From Shimia sp040225985 (GTDB lineage: Bacteria > Pseudomonadota > Alphaproteobacteria > Rhodobacterales > Rhodobacteraceae), in contig NZ_JBBPEU010000002.1 of assembly GCF_040225985.1 (NCBI RefSeq), forward strand, positions 310,001 through 374,000: a stretch of DNA of 64,000 nucleotides, written 5' to 3'. Position 1 is the first letter of the stretch, and each line of letters opens with the position of its first letter. Below the pieces are notes generated by a model. It searched no databases, was not told the origin of the DNA, and saw only the letters and a list, made by a program, of their open reading frames with translations. Made by a program: the position numbers and the translations under genes. Of this stretch, positions 44,553 through 52,849 are shown piece after piece.

Positions 44553-46092
44553 GACCGGTATCTGGGATGCCATAGTAATCGGGTCGGGCATGGGCGGCAT
44601 GGCCGCCGCTGCGGCCCTGAGCCATGTCGGGCACAAGGTGCTGCTACTTGAACAGCACCAGACCCTAGGTGGGTTGACGCACAGCTTTTCCCGCAACGGG
44701 TTCACCTGGGACGTGGGTGTCCATTACCTGAGCGAGATGGCGCCCGGAGACCGCGCCCGCGCCCTTTTGGATTGGCTTTGCGACACGCCAATGGAATTTG
44801 TGCCGATGGGGTCGATCTATGACATGTTGCACATCGGTTCCGCCGCTCCTCTGGCGCTCTCGAGGCCTTATGAAGCGCAGGAAAGGGATCTCAAGGACCG
44901 GTTCCCGGACGAGACTAAAGCAATCGAAGCGTGGACAGAGGCCATGCGCGCGGGTCACGATGCGATGTACAAGATCTTTCCAACACGCGCGATGCCCGAA
45001 TTCGTGGGTGACATGCTCGATTGGTGGAACCGCAGCATCATTTCCAAATGGTGCGCGCGGACGACACAAGAGGTGATAGACGACATCACCGACAATCCGG
45101 AGCTGGCCGCAGTCATGTCGGCACAATGGGGTGACCATGGCGGACGCCCCAGCAAGGCCAGCTTTGCAATGCATGCCCTGATCGCGGGTGCCTACCTGCC
45201 CAGCGGGGCCTGGTATCCGGTCGGCGGCGCGGGCGCTTATGCCAAACACATCCTGCCCACCATCACAAAACAAGGCGGCGAAGCCCGCGCAGGCGTGCGG
45301 GTCGAAAGCCTCGTGTTCGAGGATGACACCGTTGTCGGCGTTCGAACACAGGATGGCGCCGAGATTCGCGCAAAAGCCGTGATTTCGGACATCGGGGCCC
45401 GCGAAACGATTGACACCTTTCTGCCAGACGAGTCCGGCCCCGTAGACTGGATCGCGGATATTCGCGCCCTGCCGCCGAGCATTGCCCATTTCAACCTGTT
45501 TCTCGGGTTTGAAGGCGATATCGCGGCTGCCGGGGCCACGCGGGCAAATCACTGGTTCTATCCAACCGGAAAGACCGATGTTGTCTGGACGGATGCACCG
45601 GACGGACCACCGCCGCACATGGCAGTATCATTTGGCTCGCTCAAGAATACGGCCCATGATCCGGGGCGGCGCCAGAAACATATGGGGCAGGCCATTTTCT
45701 GGGCCGACTGGTCCACGGTCGAAAAATGGGCCGACACAACACCCGGCCAGCGGGGAGAGGACTACGCCGCATTCAAGCAACGTGCAGAGGACAATCTTAT
45801 GGCGCATTTCGCGTCCTGCTTCCCTGAACTTGCCAAAATGGTTGTCTACAAGGAACTCTCGACCCCGCTCTCCACCGTCAGCTTTACCGGACATCGCAAA
45901 GGCGCCTTTTACGGGCTGGACGTGACACCCGAACGGGTGATGTGCGACGCTCTTCGTGCCGAGACACCAATCCCCGGGCTTTACCTTGCCGGTCAGGACG
46001 TGGCGAGCCCGGGCATCCCTGGCGCGCTTTGGGGCGGGTTGCTCGCTGCGGCCAGTGTCGACCGGCAGGTGTTTCGTCATTTCCAGAAGTGA
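44539..46092 (+). CDS. FAD-dependent oxidoreductase, phytoene desaturase/retinol saturase-like
   Basis: A 517-residue flavoprotein with an N-terminal Rossmann FAD motif AIVIGSGMGGMAAAAALS and the CrtI-type LLLEQHQTLGGLTHSFSRNG, and a C-terminal dinucleotide-contacting GLYLAGQDVASPGIPGALWG. The family includes carotenoid desaturases/isomerases and retinol saturases; there are no other carotenoid genes in the window, so the substrate is open. The start at 44539 has GGAGG six bases upstream and overlaps the NTF2-like gene by 14 bases. Confidence 0.82.
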   Translation: MQETETGIWDAIVIGSGMGGMAAAAALSHVGHKVLLLEQHQTLGGLTHSFSRNGFTWDVGVHYLSEMAPGDRARALLDWLCDTPMEFVPMGSIYDMLHIGSAAPLALSRPYEAQERDLKDRFPDETKAIEAWTEAMRAGHDAMYKIFPTRAMPEFVGDMLDWWNRSIISKWCARTTQEVIDDITDNPELAAVMSAQWGDHGGRPSKASFAMHALIAGAYLPSGAWYPVGGAGAYAKHILPTITKQGGEARAGVRVESLVFEDDTVVGVRTQDGAEIRAKAVISDIGARETIDTFLPDESGPVDWIADIRALPPSIAHFNLFLGFEGDIAAAGATRANHWFYPTGKTDVVWTDAPDGPPPHMAVSFGSLKNTAHDPGRRQKHMGQAIFWADWSTVEKWADTTPGQRGEDYAAFKQRAEDNLMAHFASCFPELAKMVVYKELSTPLSTVSFTGHRKGAFYGLDVTPERVMCDALRAETPIPGLYLAGQDVASPGIPGALWGGLLAAASVDRQVFRHFQK

Positions 46093-46210
46093 CCGCCCAA
46101 AATGAACGGGCTGTCCTGAGAAGCGGTGCGTGGGTATCGGGCTCACCCGTTGCACTTGTGTGCAAACAGCTACCGGAGAGTTGCGGCTTGCTGGTCCAGG
46201 GCGCCTGCCC

Positions 46211-46435
46211 CTACTCTGCGTTTTTCCGCCACTCGCGCGCCACCTTCAACACCAATAGGACAAACGGCGCGCCGTGAAAGACAAGATCAAGCCAGTCGAT
46301 CGGACGCACCAATGTGCCGGCAGCCAGCATCTTGAGTTTTTCCCAGACATGGGGCTCGGGCACGAAAGGCGCGAATCCCAGTAGCAGAATCAGCGTCAGA
46401 ACAAGGGTCCACGAAACTTTGTCGAGGGCATTCAT
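46211..46435 (-). CDS. Small membrane protein downstream of tRNA-Asp
   Basis: A 74-residue protein with two hydrophobic spans (KVSWTLVLTLILLLGFAPFV and LVFHGAPFVLLVLKVA) and a basic/acidic tail REWRKNAE. AAGG is seven bases before the ATG. It starts 22 bases after the 3' end of a tRNA-Asp gene on the same strand, so it may be cut from the tRNA transcript. The longer open frame that runs back through the tRNA is not a gene. Function is unknown. Confidence 0.62.
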   Translation of the reverse strand: MNALDKVSWTLVLTLILLLGFAPFVPEPHVWEKLKMLAAGTLVRPIDWLDLVFHGAPFVLLVLKVAREWRKNAE

Positions 46436-46457
46436 CCAGGAACCTTTCGGGGGAAAG

Positions 46458-46534
46458 TGGCGCGGTTGACGGGGCTCGAACCCGCGACCCCCGGCGTGAC
46501 AGGCCGGTACTCTAACCAACTGAGCTACAACCGC
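46458..46534 (-). tRNA. tRNA-Asp (GTC), copy 1
   Basis: A 77-base tRNA including an encoded CCA (minus strand). The acceptor stem GCGGTTG pairs with CAACCGC, D-arm TAGCTCAGTTGGTTAGA is standard, the anticodon stem CCGGC/GCCGG encloses CTGTCAC with anticodon GTC, and the T-arm has GGTTCGAGCC. It is identical over all 77 bases to the copy at 46595-46671. Confidence 0.96.
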
Positions 46535-46594
46535 GCATTTTGTCTTTCGACGCGATCCTGTTCCCAAAGGCGCCCGGATCAGGGCGGGTAGTGG

Positions 46595-46671
46595 TGGCGC
46601 GGTTGACGGGGCTCGAACCCGCGACCCCCGGCGTGACAGGCCGGTACTCTAACCAACTGAGCTACAACCGC
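46595..46671 (-). tRNA. tRNA-Asp (GTC), copy 2
   Basis: A second 77-base tRNA-Asp gene, identical to the copy at 46458-46534 and 60 bases upstream of it on the same strand, with encoded CCA. The flanks differ, so this is a gene duplication limited to the tRNA body or kept by gene conversion. Confidence 0.96.
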
Positions 46672-46879
46672 TCACTACCTGCTATGGAGCGTCGCCCCGT
46701 AGCGTGAGGCGTGGTTTATGCCGCCCGGTCAGGCACGTCAAGCGGATAAAAGCCCGCCCGTGGCAGTTTTTTTGGCTGCAGCCAACGCAAGTCAGTGTTT
46801 CCCAAAAACAGGCTTAGGGATTCAGCCGTCTTGTGCTCTAATGGCGCTGCAAATTTTATTAACAGAAAGGAATGAAGTC

Positions 46880-47065
46880 ATGAAGTTCAAGTTGCTTGCC
46901 CTCGGGGGGCTTGCCCTCGCCCTCGCCGCCTGTGCGCAGCCCGAACCCGAGCCGGTCTATATCCAACCGTCCTTCGACAAAGCCGGCAATGCGATGTGCC
47001 CGGATGGCACGATGGTCGCCATGACCGAAGCTGGCGCCACCGTCTGTGCGCCGGTTGAAGGGTGA
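46880..47065 (+). CDS. 61-residue lipoprotein, unknown
   Basis: A tiny lipoprotein: signal peptide MKFKLLALGGLALALAAC with a clear LAAC lipobox (Cys18), then a short mature part with QPEPEPVYIQPSFDKAG, and two further cysteines in NAMCPDGTM and TVCAPVEG that could form a disulfide. AAAGGA stands eight bases upstream. No family is recognised. A 12-bp perfect hairpin follows 22 bases after the stop. The 200 bases between the tRNA and this gene show no other gene. Confidence 0.72.
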   Translation: MKFKLLALGGLALALAACAQPEPEPVYIQPSFDKAGNAMCPDGTMVAMTEAGATVCAPVEG

Positions 47066-47087
47066 TTCCACGCCTTTCCTAAGAACG

Positions 47088-47115
47088 GTCTCTTGATGGC
47101 CCACCATCAAGAGAC
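47088..47115 (+). terminator. Perfect hairpin after the 61-residue lipoprotein gene
   Basis: GTCTCTTGATGG (47088-47099) pairs over all 12 bases with CCATCAAGAGAC (47104-47115), loop CCCA. No T-tract follows on either strand (CACCCCCC on the plus strand), so it may protect the transcript end rather than terminate by itself. Confidence 0.45.
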
Positions 47116-47206
47116 ACCCCCCAAAACAAAACCTGGCCTGGCAGATTGAACTGCCCGTGCCAATATACTCTCACTGTACGCGGCAGAATATAATACAAGT
47201 GGGGAA

Positions 47207-47282
<76 letters not shown>

Positions 47283-47481
47283 GATGGACGCTCTTCTAGC
47301 GAGTGGCGCGGAGGGGTTCAATAGGTTTTTTTCATCTTTTTGCAAAAGGCCTGTCGGGCATTGCAGCATGCTGTTTTTTCTGCGGTCTCGCAGGAAGCAA
47401 GGACATAACACCCTACAATGACAGAGATATTGCGCTGCGCACGGTGCGGATGGGACCGGCCTGTTACGCTATCGGCTGACC

Positions 47482-47518
47482 CGCAAAAGAAAACGGGCGC
47501 CAAGCTTTGCTGGCGCCC
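47482..47518 (-). terminator. Terminator after tRNA-Val (CAC)
   Basis: GGGCGCCA (47495-47502) pairs with TGGCGCCC (47511-47518). On the minus strand it is followed by TTTTCTTTT. It stands ten bases past the 3' end of the tRNA. Confidence 0.85.
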
Positions 47519-47527
47519 ATGGAATTC

Positions 47528-47602
47528 TGGTGGGTGATAAGAGATTCGAACTCCTGACATCTTCGATGTGAACGAAGCGCTCTACCACTGAGCTAATCAC
47601 CC
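47528..47602 (-). tRNA. tRNA-Val (CAC)
   Basis: A 75-base tRNA with encoded CCA. Acceptor GGGTGAT pairs with ATCACCC in the genomic plus strand sense; D-arm TAGCTCAGTGGTAGAG; anticodon stem CTTCG/CGAAG with loop TTCACAT, anticodon CAC; T-arm AGTTCGAATC. It lies 19 bases after the stop of the HU-family gene on the same strand, with a terminator only after the tRNA. Confidence 0.96.
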
Positions 47603-47621
47603 TGTGACGGGCGATGTAACC

Positions 47622-48023
47622 TCACTCGGCGGCGTCTGCAACCCCCTGCTCGTCTGAAGCTTCGGCAGGTTTTTCAACAACTGCGTTCGGGCGCCGGATT
47701 CTAACGGTGTGGACCGTCGCATTGGCGACTTCCTTGCTGCGCTGCACCTTGACCTTGCCCAGCGGGCGCATGTTGAGATCGCGACCTTCAGCCAGGGTTT
47801 CCCCCAGAATGGCCAGCGCCGCCTCGATTGCGGGCTTGGCGAATTTTTTCTTGATCCCCGAGCGTTCAACCACGAGGTCGATCAACTCGACTTTTTTCAT
47901 TTCTGGCGCACTGACAACCGGAGCGGTTTCTTTCACCACGACGGGTGGCGCTTTCTTGGCTGCGACCGCGGTGGATTTGCTCGGTGTGGTTTTTGCCCGG
48001 CTGCGGGCTGTGCTTTTTGCCAT
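47622..48023 (-). CDS. HU-family DNA-binding protein with long N-terminal extension
   Basis: A 133-residue nucleoid-associated protein. Residues about 42-115 form the HU/IHF fold (MKKVELIDLVVERSGIKKKFAKPAIEAALAILGETL, then DLNMRPLGKVKVQRSKEV and the end of the beta arm). An unusual N-terminal extension of about 41 residues, rich in Ala/Lys/Thr/Pro (AKSTARSRAKTTPSKSTA), resembles eukaryotic H1-like tails, and the C-terminus is acidic. The gene precedes tRNA-Val (CAC) on the same strand without a terminator between them. Confidence 0.85.
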   Translation of the reverse strand: MAKSTARSRAKTTPSKSTAVAAKKAPPVVVKETAPVVSAPEMKKVELIDLVVERSGIKKKFAKPAIEAALAILGETLAEGRDLNMRPLGKVKVQRSKEVANATVHTVRIRRPNAVVEKPAEASDEQGVADAAE

Positions 48024-48156
48024 AACCTTTTGGTCCTATTGTTCCTGTTATGGAAACAACCTAGCAGGTCATGGCCTCTGAAACTAGGGGGGTGGCAAAA
48101 CGCTGTTTTGAAATCTTTATGAAGATCGGGAAGCTGCCCTACGATGCGGCAACACG

Positions 48157-48186
48157 TAAAAAAGGGCACCAATTGGTGCCCTTTTC
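48157..48186. terminator. Bidirectional terminator between lon and HU-family gene
   Basis: AAAGGGCACC (48161-48170) pairs with GGTGCCCTTT (48175-48184), loop AATT. A-tract on one side and T-tract on the other make it work for lon on the minus strand. Confidence 0.88.
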
Positions 48187-48208
48187 CTGTTGCTTCGCGA
48201 TCAAATGA

Positions 48209-50605
48209 TCAATGTGCGGTCGCACTCGCTGAACTTTCGCGCGCAAGGGCGGCGGCCACCTCGGCGGCCTCGTCCCATTCCACGGCCTCGGGTTCGGCAG
48301 TGAGTGCCAGCTTGAGCACTTCGGACACGTGGGTGACCGGAATGATGTCCAGCCCCTCTTTCACGTTGTCGGGGATGTCGGCCAGATCCTTTTCGTTCTC
48401 CTCCGGAATGAGAACGGTCTTGATCCCACCGCGCAGCGCCGCCAGCAGTTTTTCCTTCAGACCACCGATGGGCATCGCATTGCCTCGCAGGGAAACCTCG
48501 CCGGTCATGGCGATGTCCTTGCGCACCGGAATTCCGGTCAGCACCGACACGATCGATGTTACCATTGCCAGACCGGCAGAAGGGCCGTCCTTGGGCGTGG
48601 CGCCATCGGGCACGTGCACGTGAATGTCGAACTTCTCGAACTCGGGCGGTTTCACCCCGATCTGCGGACTGATCGAGCGCACATAGCTTGACGCGGCATC
48701 AATCGATTCCTTCATCACGTCACCCAGCTTGCCGGTGGTCTTCATCCGACCCTTGCCCGGCAGTTTCAACGCTTCGATATGCAGAAGGTCCCCGCCAACC
48801 GACGTATAGGCCAGACCGGTGACGACACCCACCTGATCTTCTTGTTCGGCCAGACCATAGCGGAACTTCTTCACGCCGAGGTAATCATCGACATTGTCCG
48901 CCGTGACCGTGATCTTATCGGCATCTTTCTTGACGATGCTGGTCACGGCCTTACGCGCCAGTTTCGCAATCTCGCGTTCAAGGTTCCGCACGCCCGCCTC
49001 GCGGGTGTAGCGCTGGATCACCTCGGTCAGCGCCTCGTCGGTGATCTCGAACTCGCCCTTTTTCAGGCCGTGGTTCTTGATCTGCTTGTCGATCAGGTGC
49101 TGTTTCGCGATCTCGCGCTTCTCGTCCTCGGTGTAACCAGCCAGCGAAATGATCTCCATCCGGTCCAGAAGCGGGCCCGGCATGTTGTAGCTGTTCGCGG
49201 TAGTCAGGAACATCACGTTCGACAGGTCATATTCCACCTCAAGGTAGTGGTCCACAAAGGTGCCGTTCTGTTCCGGATCCAGCACTTCCAGCATGGCCGA
49301 TGCGGGATCGCCCCGGAAATCCTGTCCCATCTTGTCGATTTCATCGAGCAGGATGAGCGGGTTGGTGGTTTTCGCCTTTTTCAGCGCCTGGATGATTTTG
49401 CCCGGCATCGAGCCGATATAGGTCCGGCGGTGACCGCGGATCTCGGATTCGTCACGCACACCACCAAGGCTGATGCGGATGAATTCACGCCCCGTGGCCT
49501 TGGCAACGGATTTACCAAGGCTGGTTTTACCCACGCCCGGAGGGCCGACAAGGCACAGGATCGGGCCCTTGAGCTTGGCCGAACGCTGTTGCACGGCCAG
49601 ATACTCGACGATGCGTTCCTTGACCTTTTCAAGGCCATAGTGGTCGGTATCAAGAATGTCCTGCGCGCGGTTCAGATCCTTTTTCACGCGGGATTTCTTG
49701 CCCCACGGGATCGCCAACATCCAGTCAAGATAGTTACGCACAACGGTCGCTTCGGCTGACATGGGCGACATGTTCTTGAGCTTTTTCAGCTCGGCATCAG
49801 CCTTTTCCTTGGCCTCTTTCGACAGCTTGGTCTCGGCGATCTTCTGTTCAAGCTCGGCCACTTCATTCGAGCCGTCTTCGCCATCGCCAAGTTCCTTCTG
49901 AATGGCCTTCATCTGCTCATTCAGATAGTATTCGCGCTGGGTTTTCTCCATCTGCGACTTGACTCGGGTCTTGATCTTTTTCTCGACTTGAAGAACCGAC
50001 ATCTCGCCCTGCATCAGGCCATAAACCTTCTCAAGACGTTCGCTGACCGACAGCGTTTCCAGAAGCTCTTGCTTCTGGTTCACCTCGATGCCCAGATGAC
50101 CGGCCACAAGATCGGCCAGCTTGGCGGGTTCGACCGCTTCGGAAACGGCAGAGAGCGCCTCTTCGGGGATGTTTTTCTTGACCTTGGCATAGCGCTCGAA
50201 CTCGTCGGTGACAGTGCGCAGCAGGGCCTCGATCGTGGCAGTGTCGCCCGGAATTTCGGTCAGGTACTCAGCTGTTGCTTCAAAGAAATCCTCGTTCTCG
50301 ATGAACTCAGTAATCTCGACGCGCGCGACACCTTCGACCAGCACCTTGACGGTGCCATCGGGCAGTTTCAGCAGTTGTAGCACATTTGCCAGCACACCGG
50401 CACGATAGATGCCGTCGGCGGTCGGGTCGTCATCCGCCGGATCGATCTGGCTGCTGAGCAGAATTTGTTTGTCATCCTGCATCACCTCTTCCAAGGCGCG
50501 CACGGATTTCTCGCGACCCACAAAAAGCGGCACGATCATATGGGGGAAAACCACGATGTCGCGCAGCGGCAGGACGGGATAGGAAGTGTTGAGAGGCTCT
50601 TGCAT
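48209..50605 (-). CDS. lon: ATP-dependent protease Lon
   Basis: Lon is a cytosolic AAA+ serine protease that degrades misfolded and regulatory proteins. The 798-residue protein has the N-terminal LON substrate domain (about 5-200, YPVLPLRDIVVFPHM), the AAA+ module with Walker A GPPGVGKTSLGK near 355, Walker B LILLDEIDKMG and sensor motifs, and the protease domain with the catalytic Ser in PKDGPSAGLAM and a following Lys. The ATG at 50605 has AAGGA six bases upstream; the frame open to 50659 is upstream sequence. A sigma-32-like promoter lies about 80-110 bases upstream. Confidence 0.97.
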   Translation of the reverse strand: MQEPLNTSYPVLPLRDIVVFPHMIVPLFVGREKSVRALEEVMQDDKQILLSSQIDPADDDPTADGIYRAGVLANVLQLLKLPDGTVKVLVEGVARVEITEFIENEDFFEATAEYLTEIPGDTATIEALLRTVTDEFERYAKVKKNIPEEALSAVSEAVEPAKLADLVAGHLGIEVNQKQELLETLSVSERLEKVYGLMQGEMSVLQVEKKIKTRVKSQMEKTQREYYLNEQMKAIQKELGDGEDGSNEVAELEQKIAETKLSKEAKEKADAELKKLKNMSPMSAEATVVRNYLDWMLAIPWGKKSRVKKDLNRAQDILDTDHYGLEKVKERIVEYLAVQQRSAKLKGPILCLVGPPGVGKTSLGKSVAKATGREFIRISLGGVRDESEIRGHRRTYIGSMPGKIIQALKKAKTTNPLILLDEIDKMGQDFRGDPASAMLEVLDPEQNGTFVDHYLEVEYDLSNVMFLTTANSYNMPGPLLDRMEIISLAGYTEDEKREIAKQHLIDKQIKNHGLKKGEFEITDEALTEVIQRYTREAGVRNLEREIAKLARKAVTSIVKKDADKITVTADNVDDYLGVKKFRYGLAEQEDQVGVVTGLAYTSVGGDLLHIEALKLPGKGRMKTTGKLGDVMKESIDAASSYVRSISPQIGVKPPEFEKFDIHVHVPDGATPKDGPSAGLAMVTSIVSVLTGIPVRKDIAMTGEVSLRGNAMPIGGLKEKLLAALRGGIKTVLIPEENEKDLADIPDNVKEGLDIIPVTHVSEVLKLALTAEPEAVEWDEAAEVAAALARESSASATAH

Positions 50606-50686
50606 ACTCGGTCCTTGTTCTTGGCAAAACGGCTCGGGTCCCGAACTGCGGCAACCCATCGGCCATTTCCGTTTCCTGGAACCTAA

Positions 50687-50715
50687 ATTTGGGGCAGCAC
50701 CCCGCCTGTTTCAAG
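50687..50715 (-). promoter_or_regulatory. RpoH (sigma-32)-type promoter of lon
   Basis: On the minus strand CTTGAAA (50709-50715), a 14-base spacer, then CCCCAAAT (50687-50694). This matches the heat-shock consensus CTTGAAA-N11-15-CCCCATNT at nearly every position, and a start near 50680 would give a leader of about 75 bases before lon. Confidence 0.75.
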
Positions 50716-50792
50716 TTTCCAGAGCGTGTTTGTGTCGGACACAATGCCTGTGCCCTTGCCGGGGGACAAGCGCCTTTTCCGCAGGATTGAAC

Positions 50793-50818
50793 AAAAAACG
50801 GACGCATTTCTTGCGCCC
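50793..50818 (-). terminator. Terminator after exported-protein gene
   Basis: On the minus strand GGGCGCA pairs with TGCGTCC (one G-U), followed by GTTTTTT. It separates the exported-protein gene from the lon promoter. Confidence 0.75.
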
Positions 50819-50849
50819 GCCTGTGTGTTTCGCTTGGCTTCCTGCGAAA

Positions 50850-51446
50850 TCACTCTTTCTTGAACGTCACAAGACGCAGCGCATAGATCCCGTCGCCTTC
50901 ATCCACCTTGAGCATCCCGCCCATCAGGTTTTCGTTCAGGATATAGATCTCATAAGTGAACTGGTTATCCGACCCTGTACTGACAGATTTGAGCGTGCGT
51001 TGAAATCCGATACGCAGCATGTCGCCCGGATCGCAGGAAGGCACCTGCCCCAATCCTGCATGATCCAGCATCACGCGCGCGTCCGCCGCAATATCGGGGC
51101 GCCGCGCCAGTTCTCCGCGCACACCTTCCAGGCGGATATCTTCGCCCAAGGGCACAAGCTCCTGATTGCCCAGCAAGCTGAAATGCGCGACCAGTCGGCC
51201 ATCCTCGACCAGAATAGGCACGATTTCACTGCCCCCTTCGGGCAGCGGCAAGGACAGATGGGACGTGCCGATCTTGGAGACCCGTTCGCCGGGTCCGGCT
51301 TGCAGCGTCCAGCGCCCTTCCAGTTGCTCTTTCAGGGCCAGTGTGAAATCAGCCTCGCTCAGGCCACACCCCTCGATCTCTGCCGCCTGCATGGGCTGGC
51401 CAAGAAGCCCCACGGCCAATGCCGCCAGAAGGGAAAAGTGTTTCAT
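50850..51446 (-). CDS. Exported hypothetical protein
   Basis: A 198-residue protein with a signal peptide MKHFSLLAALAVGLLGQPMQA and a start fixed by GGAG seven bases upstream. The mature part is beta-rich (GRWTLQAGPGERVSKIGTSHLSLPLPEGG, then VMLDHAGLGQVPSCDPGDMLRIGFQRTLK) with two cysteines (in IEGCGLS and VPSCDPG) that may pair. No known family is recognised; it may be a periplasmic or outer-membrane-associated protein. It lies between tgt and lon on the same strand, with its own terminator. Confidence 0.62.
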   Translation of the reverse strand: MKHFSLLAALAVGLLGQPMQAAEIEGCGLSEADFTLALKEQLEGRWTLQAGPGERVSKIGTSHLSLPLPEGGSEIVPILVEDGRLVAHFSLLGNQELVPLGEDIRLEGVRGELARRPDIAADARVMLDHAGLGQVPSCDPGDMLRIGFQRTLKSVSTGSDNQFTYEIYILNENLMGGMLKVDEGDGIYALRLVTFKKE

Positions 51447-51608
51447 GTCAGGTCTCCGCGCTTGGCTCGGGTCTTGGATCGCGGCGCGCACCGCCTTAGG
51501 ATCCGGATAGCCTGACGATACCCTACAATCCTGATTTCACCACAAGAAAATGGAAAGCGGCGCAACGCGGTGTGGCTTTCAAGAAAAAGCACCCTTCAGT
51601 GTGTCGGG

Positions 51609-52739
51609 TTAAAGCGGCTCGATGTCCCCTTGGGCGCGCTGCGCATGGAACTCGGCCTCCCACGCCGCAAAGGTGCCGGCATCAATGGCATCGCGCATGC
51701 CTTGCATGATTTCTTGAAAATAATGCAGGTTATGCCAGGTCAGCAGCATCCCCGAGATCATCTCGTTCGATCGGAAAACATGGTGCAGATAGGCGCGGCT
51801 GTAGTTTGAACAGGCCGGGCAGGTGCAGTTTTCATCAAGGGGTCGCGGATCATCGGCATGTCGGGCGTTCTTGATGTTCACAACCCCGTGGCGTGTGAAC
51901 ACCTGCCCCGTCCGCCCCGATCGCGATGGCAGAACACAATCCATCATGTCGATGCCGCGCTTCACGGCTCCGACGATATCGTCGGGTTTGCCCACGCCCA
52001 TCAGATAGCGCGGCTTGTCTTCGGGCAGAAGGCCCGGCGCATAGTCAAGGCAGCCGAACATCGCCTCCTGCCCCTCGCCCACGGCCAGCCCGCCGACGGC
52101 ATAGCCCTCAAAGCCGATCGCCTTGAGTGCCTCGGCGCTTTCTTCACGCAGGTCCTGTTCCAGACCGCCCTGCATGATGCCGAACAGGGCATGTCCGGGC
52201 CGGTCTCCAAAGGCTGCGCGAGACCGTTCAGCCCACCGCATCGACAGGCGCATGGACTCGGCAATGCGGTCGCGATCTGCGGGCAGCGCGGGGCATTCAT
52301 CGAAACACATCACGATATCCGACCCCAACAGGCGCTGGATTTCCATCGACCGTTCCGGCGTCAATTCGTGTTTGGACCCGTCGATATGCGATTTGAAGGT
52401 CACACCCTTTTCCGTCAGCTTGCGCAGCCCCGCAAGCGACATCACCTGAAACCCGCCCGAGTCCGTCAAGATGGGACGGTCCCAGTTCATGAACTTGTGC
52501 AGCCCACCCAGCCGGTCGATCCGCTCCGCCGTGGGGCGCAGCATCAGGTGATAGGTATTACCCAGCAGGATATCGGCCCCGGTCGCGCGCACACTTTCGG
52601 GCATCATGGCCTTGACGGTGGCCGCCGTTCCCACCGGCATAAAGGCCGGCGTCCTCACCTCGCCGCGCGGAGTCTTGATGACCCCCTTGCGCGCCAAGCC
52701 GTCGGTGGTCTGCAATTCGAATGAAAACCGGCTTGTCAT
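51609..52739 (-). CDS. tgt: tRNA-guanine transglycosylase
   Basis: Tgt exchanges guanine-34 for preQ1 in tRNAs for Asp, Asn, His and Tyr, the committed tRNA step of queuosine synthesis. The 376-residue TIM-barrel enzyme has PVGTAATVKAM, the catalytic Asp in LTDSGGFQVMSL, DECPALP, the nucleophile region RGIDMMDCVLPSRSGRTG and the zinc site CTCPAC followed by a later Cys/His. The ATG at 52739 has AAAGG six bases upstream; the 12 codons before it are rejected. Confidence 0.96.
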   Translation of the reverse strand: MTSRFSFELQTTDGLARKGVIKTPRGEVRTPAFMPVGTAATVKAMMPESVRATGADILLGNTYHLMLRPTAERIDRLGGLHKFMNWDRPILTDSGGFQVMSLAGLRKLTEKGVTFKSHIDGSKHELTPERSMEIQRLLGSDIVMCFDECPALPADRDRIAESMRLSMRWAERSRAAFGDRPGHALFGIMQGGLEQDLREESAEALKAIGFEGYAVGGLAVGEGQEAMFGCLDYAPGLLPEDKPRYLMGVGKPDDIVGAVKRGIDMMDCVLPSRSGRTGQVFTRHGVVNIKNARHADDPRPLDENCTCPACSNYSRAYLHHVFRSNEMISGMLLTWHNLHYFQEIMQGMRDAIDAGTFAAWEAEFHAQRAQGDIEPL

Positions 52740-52849
52740 CTTGTACCTTTCTCGGGTTTTCTCTTCTCCAACCACAAATGTGCCGCCTTGTAAAACAGGT
52801 GATCAAAGCCCACTTGCAAAGATAAGCATTCAACACGGGAAATCTCTTT

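Noticed and set aside
43803..44705. 300-codon minus-strand open frame
   Set aside because: It runs through the dipeptidase terminator and over both the NTF2-like and oxidoreductase genes, has no ribosome-binding site, and contains no recognisable motif.
46436..46567. Extension of the small membrane protein into the tRNA-Asp gene
   Set aside because: The added residues are the translation of the tRNA itself.
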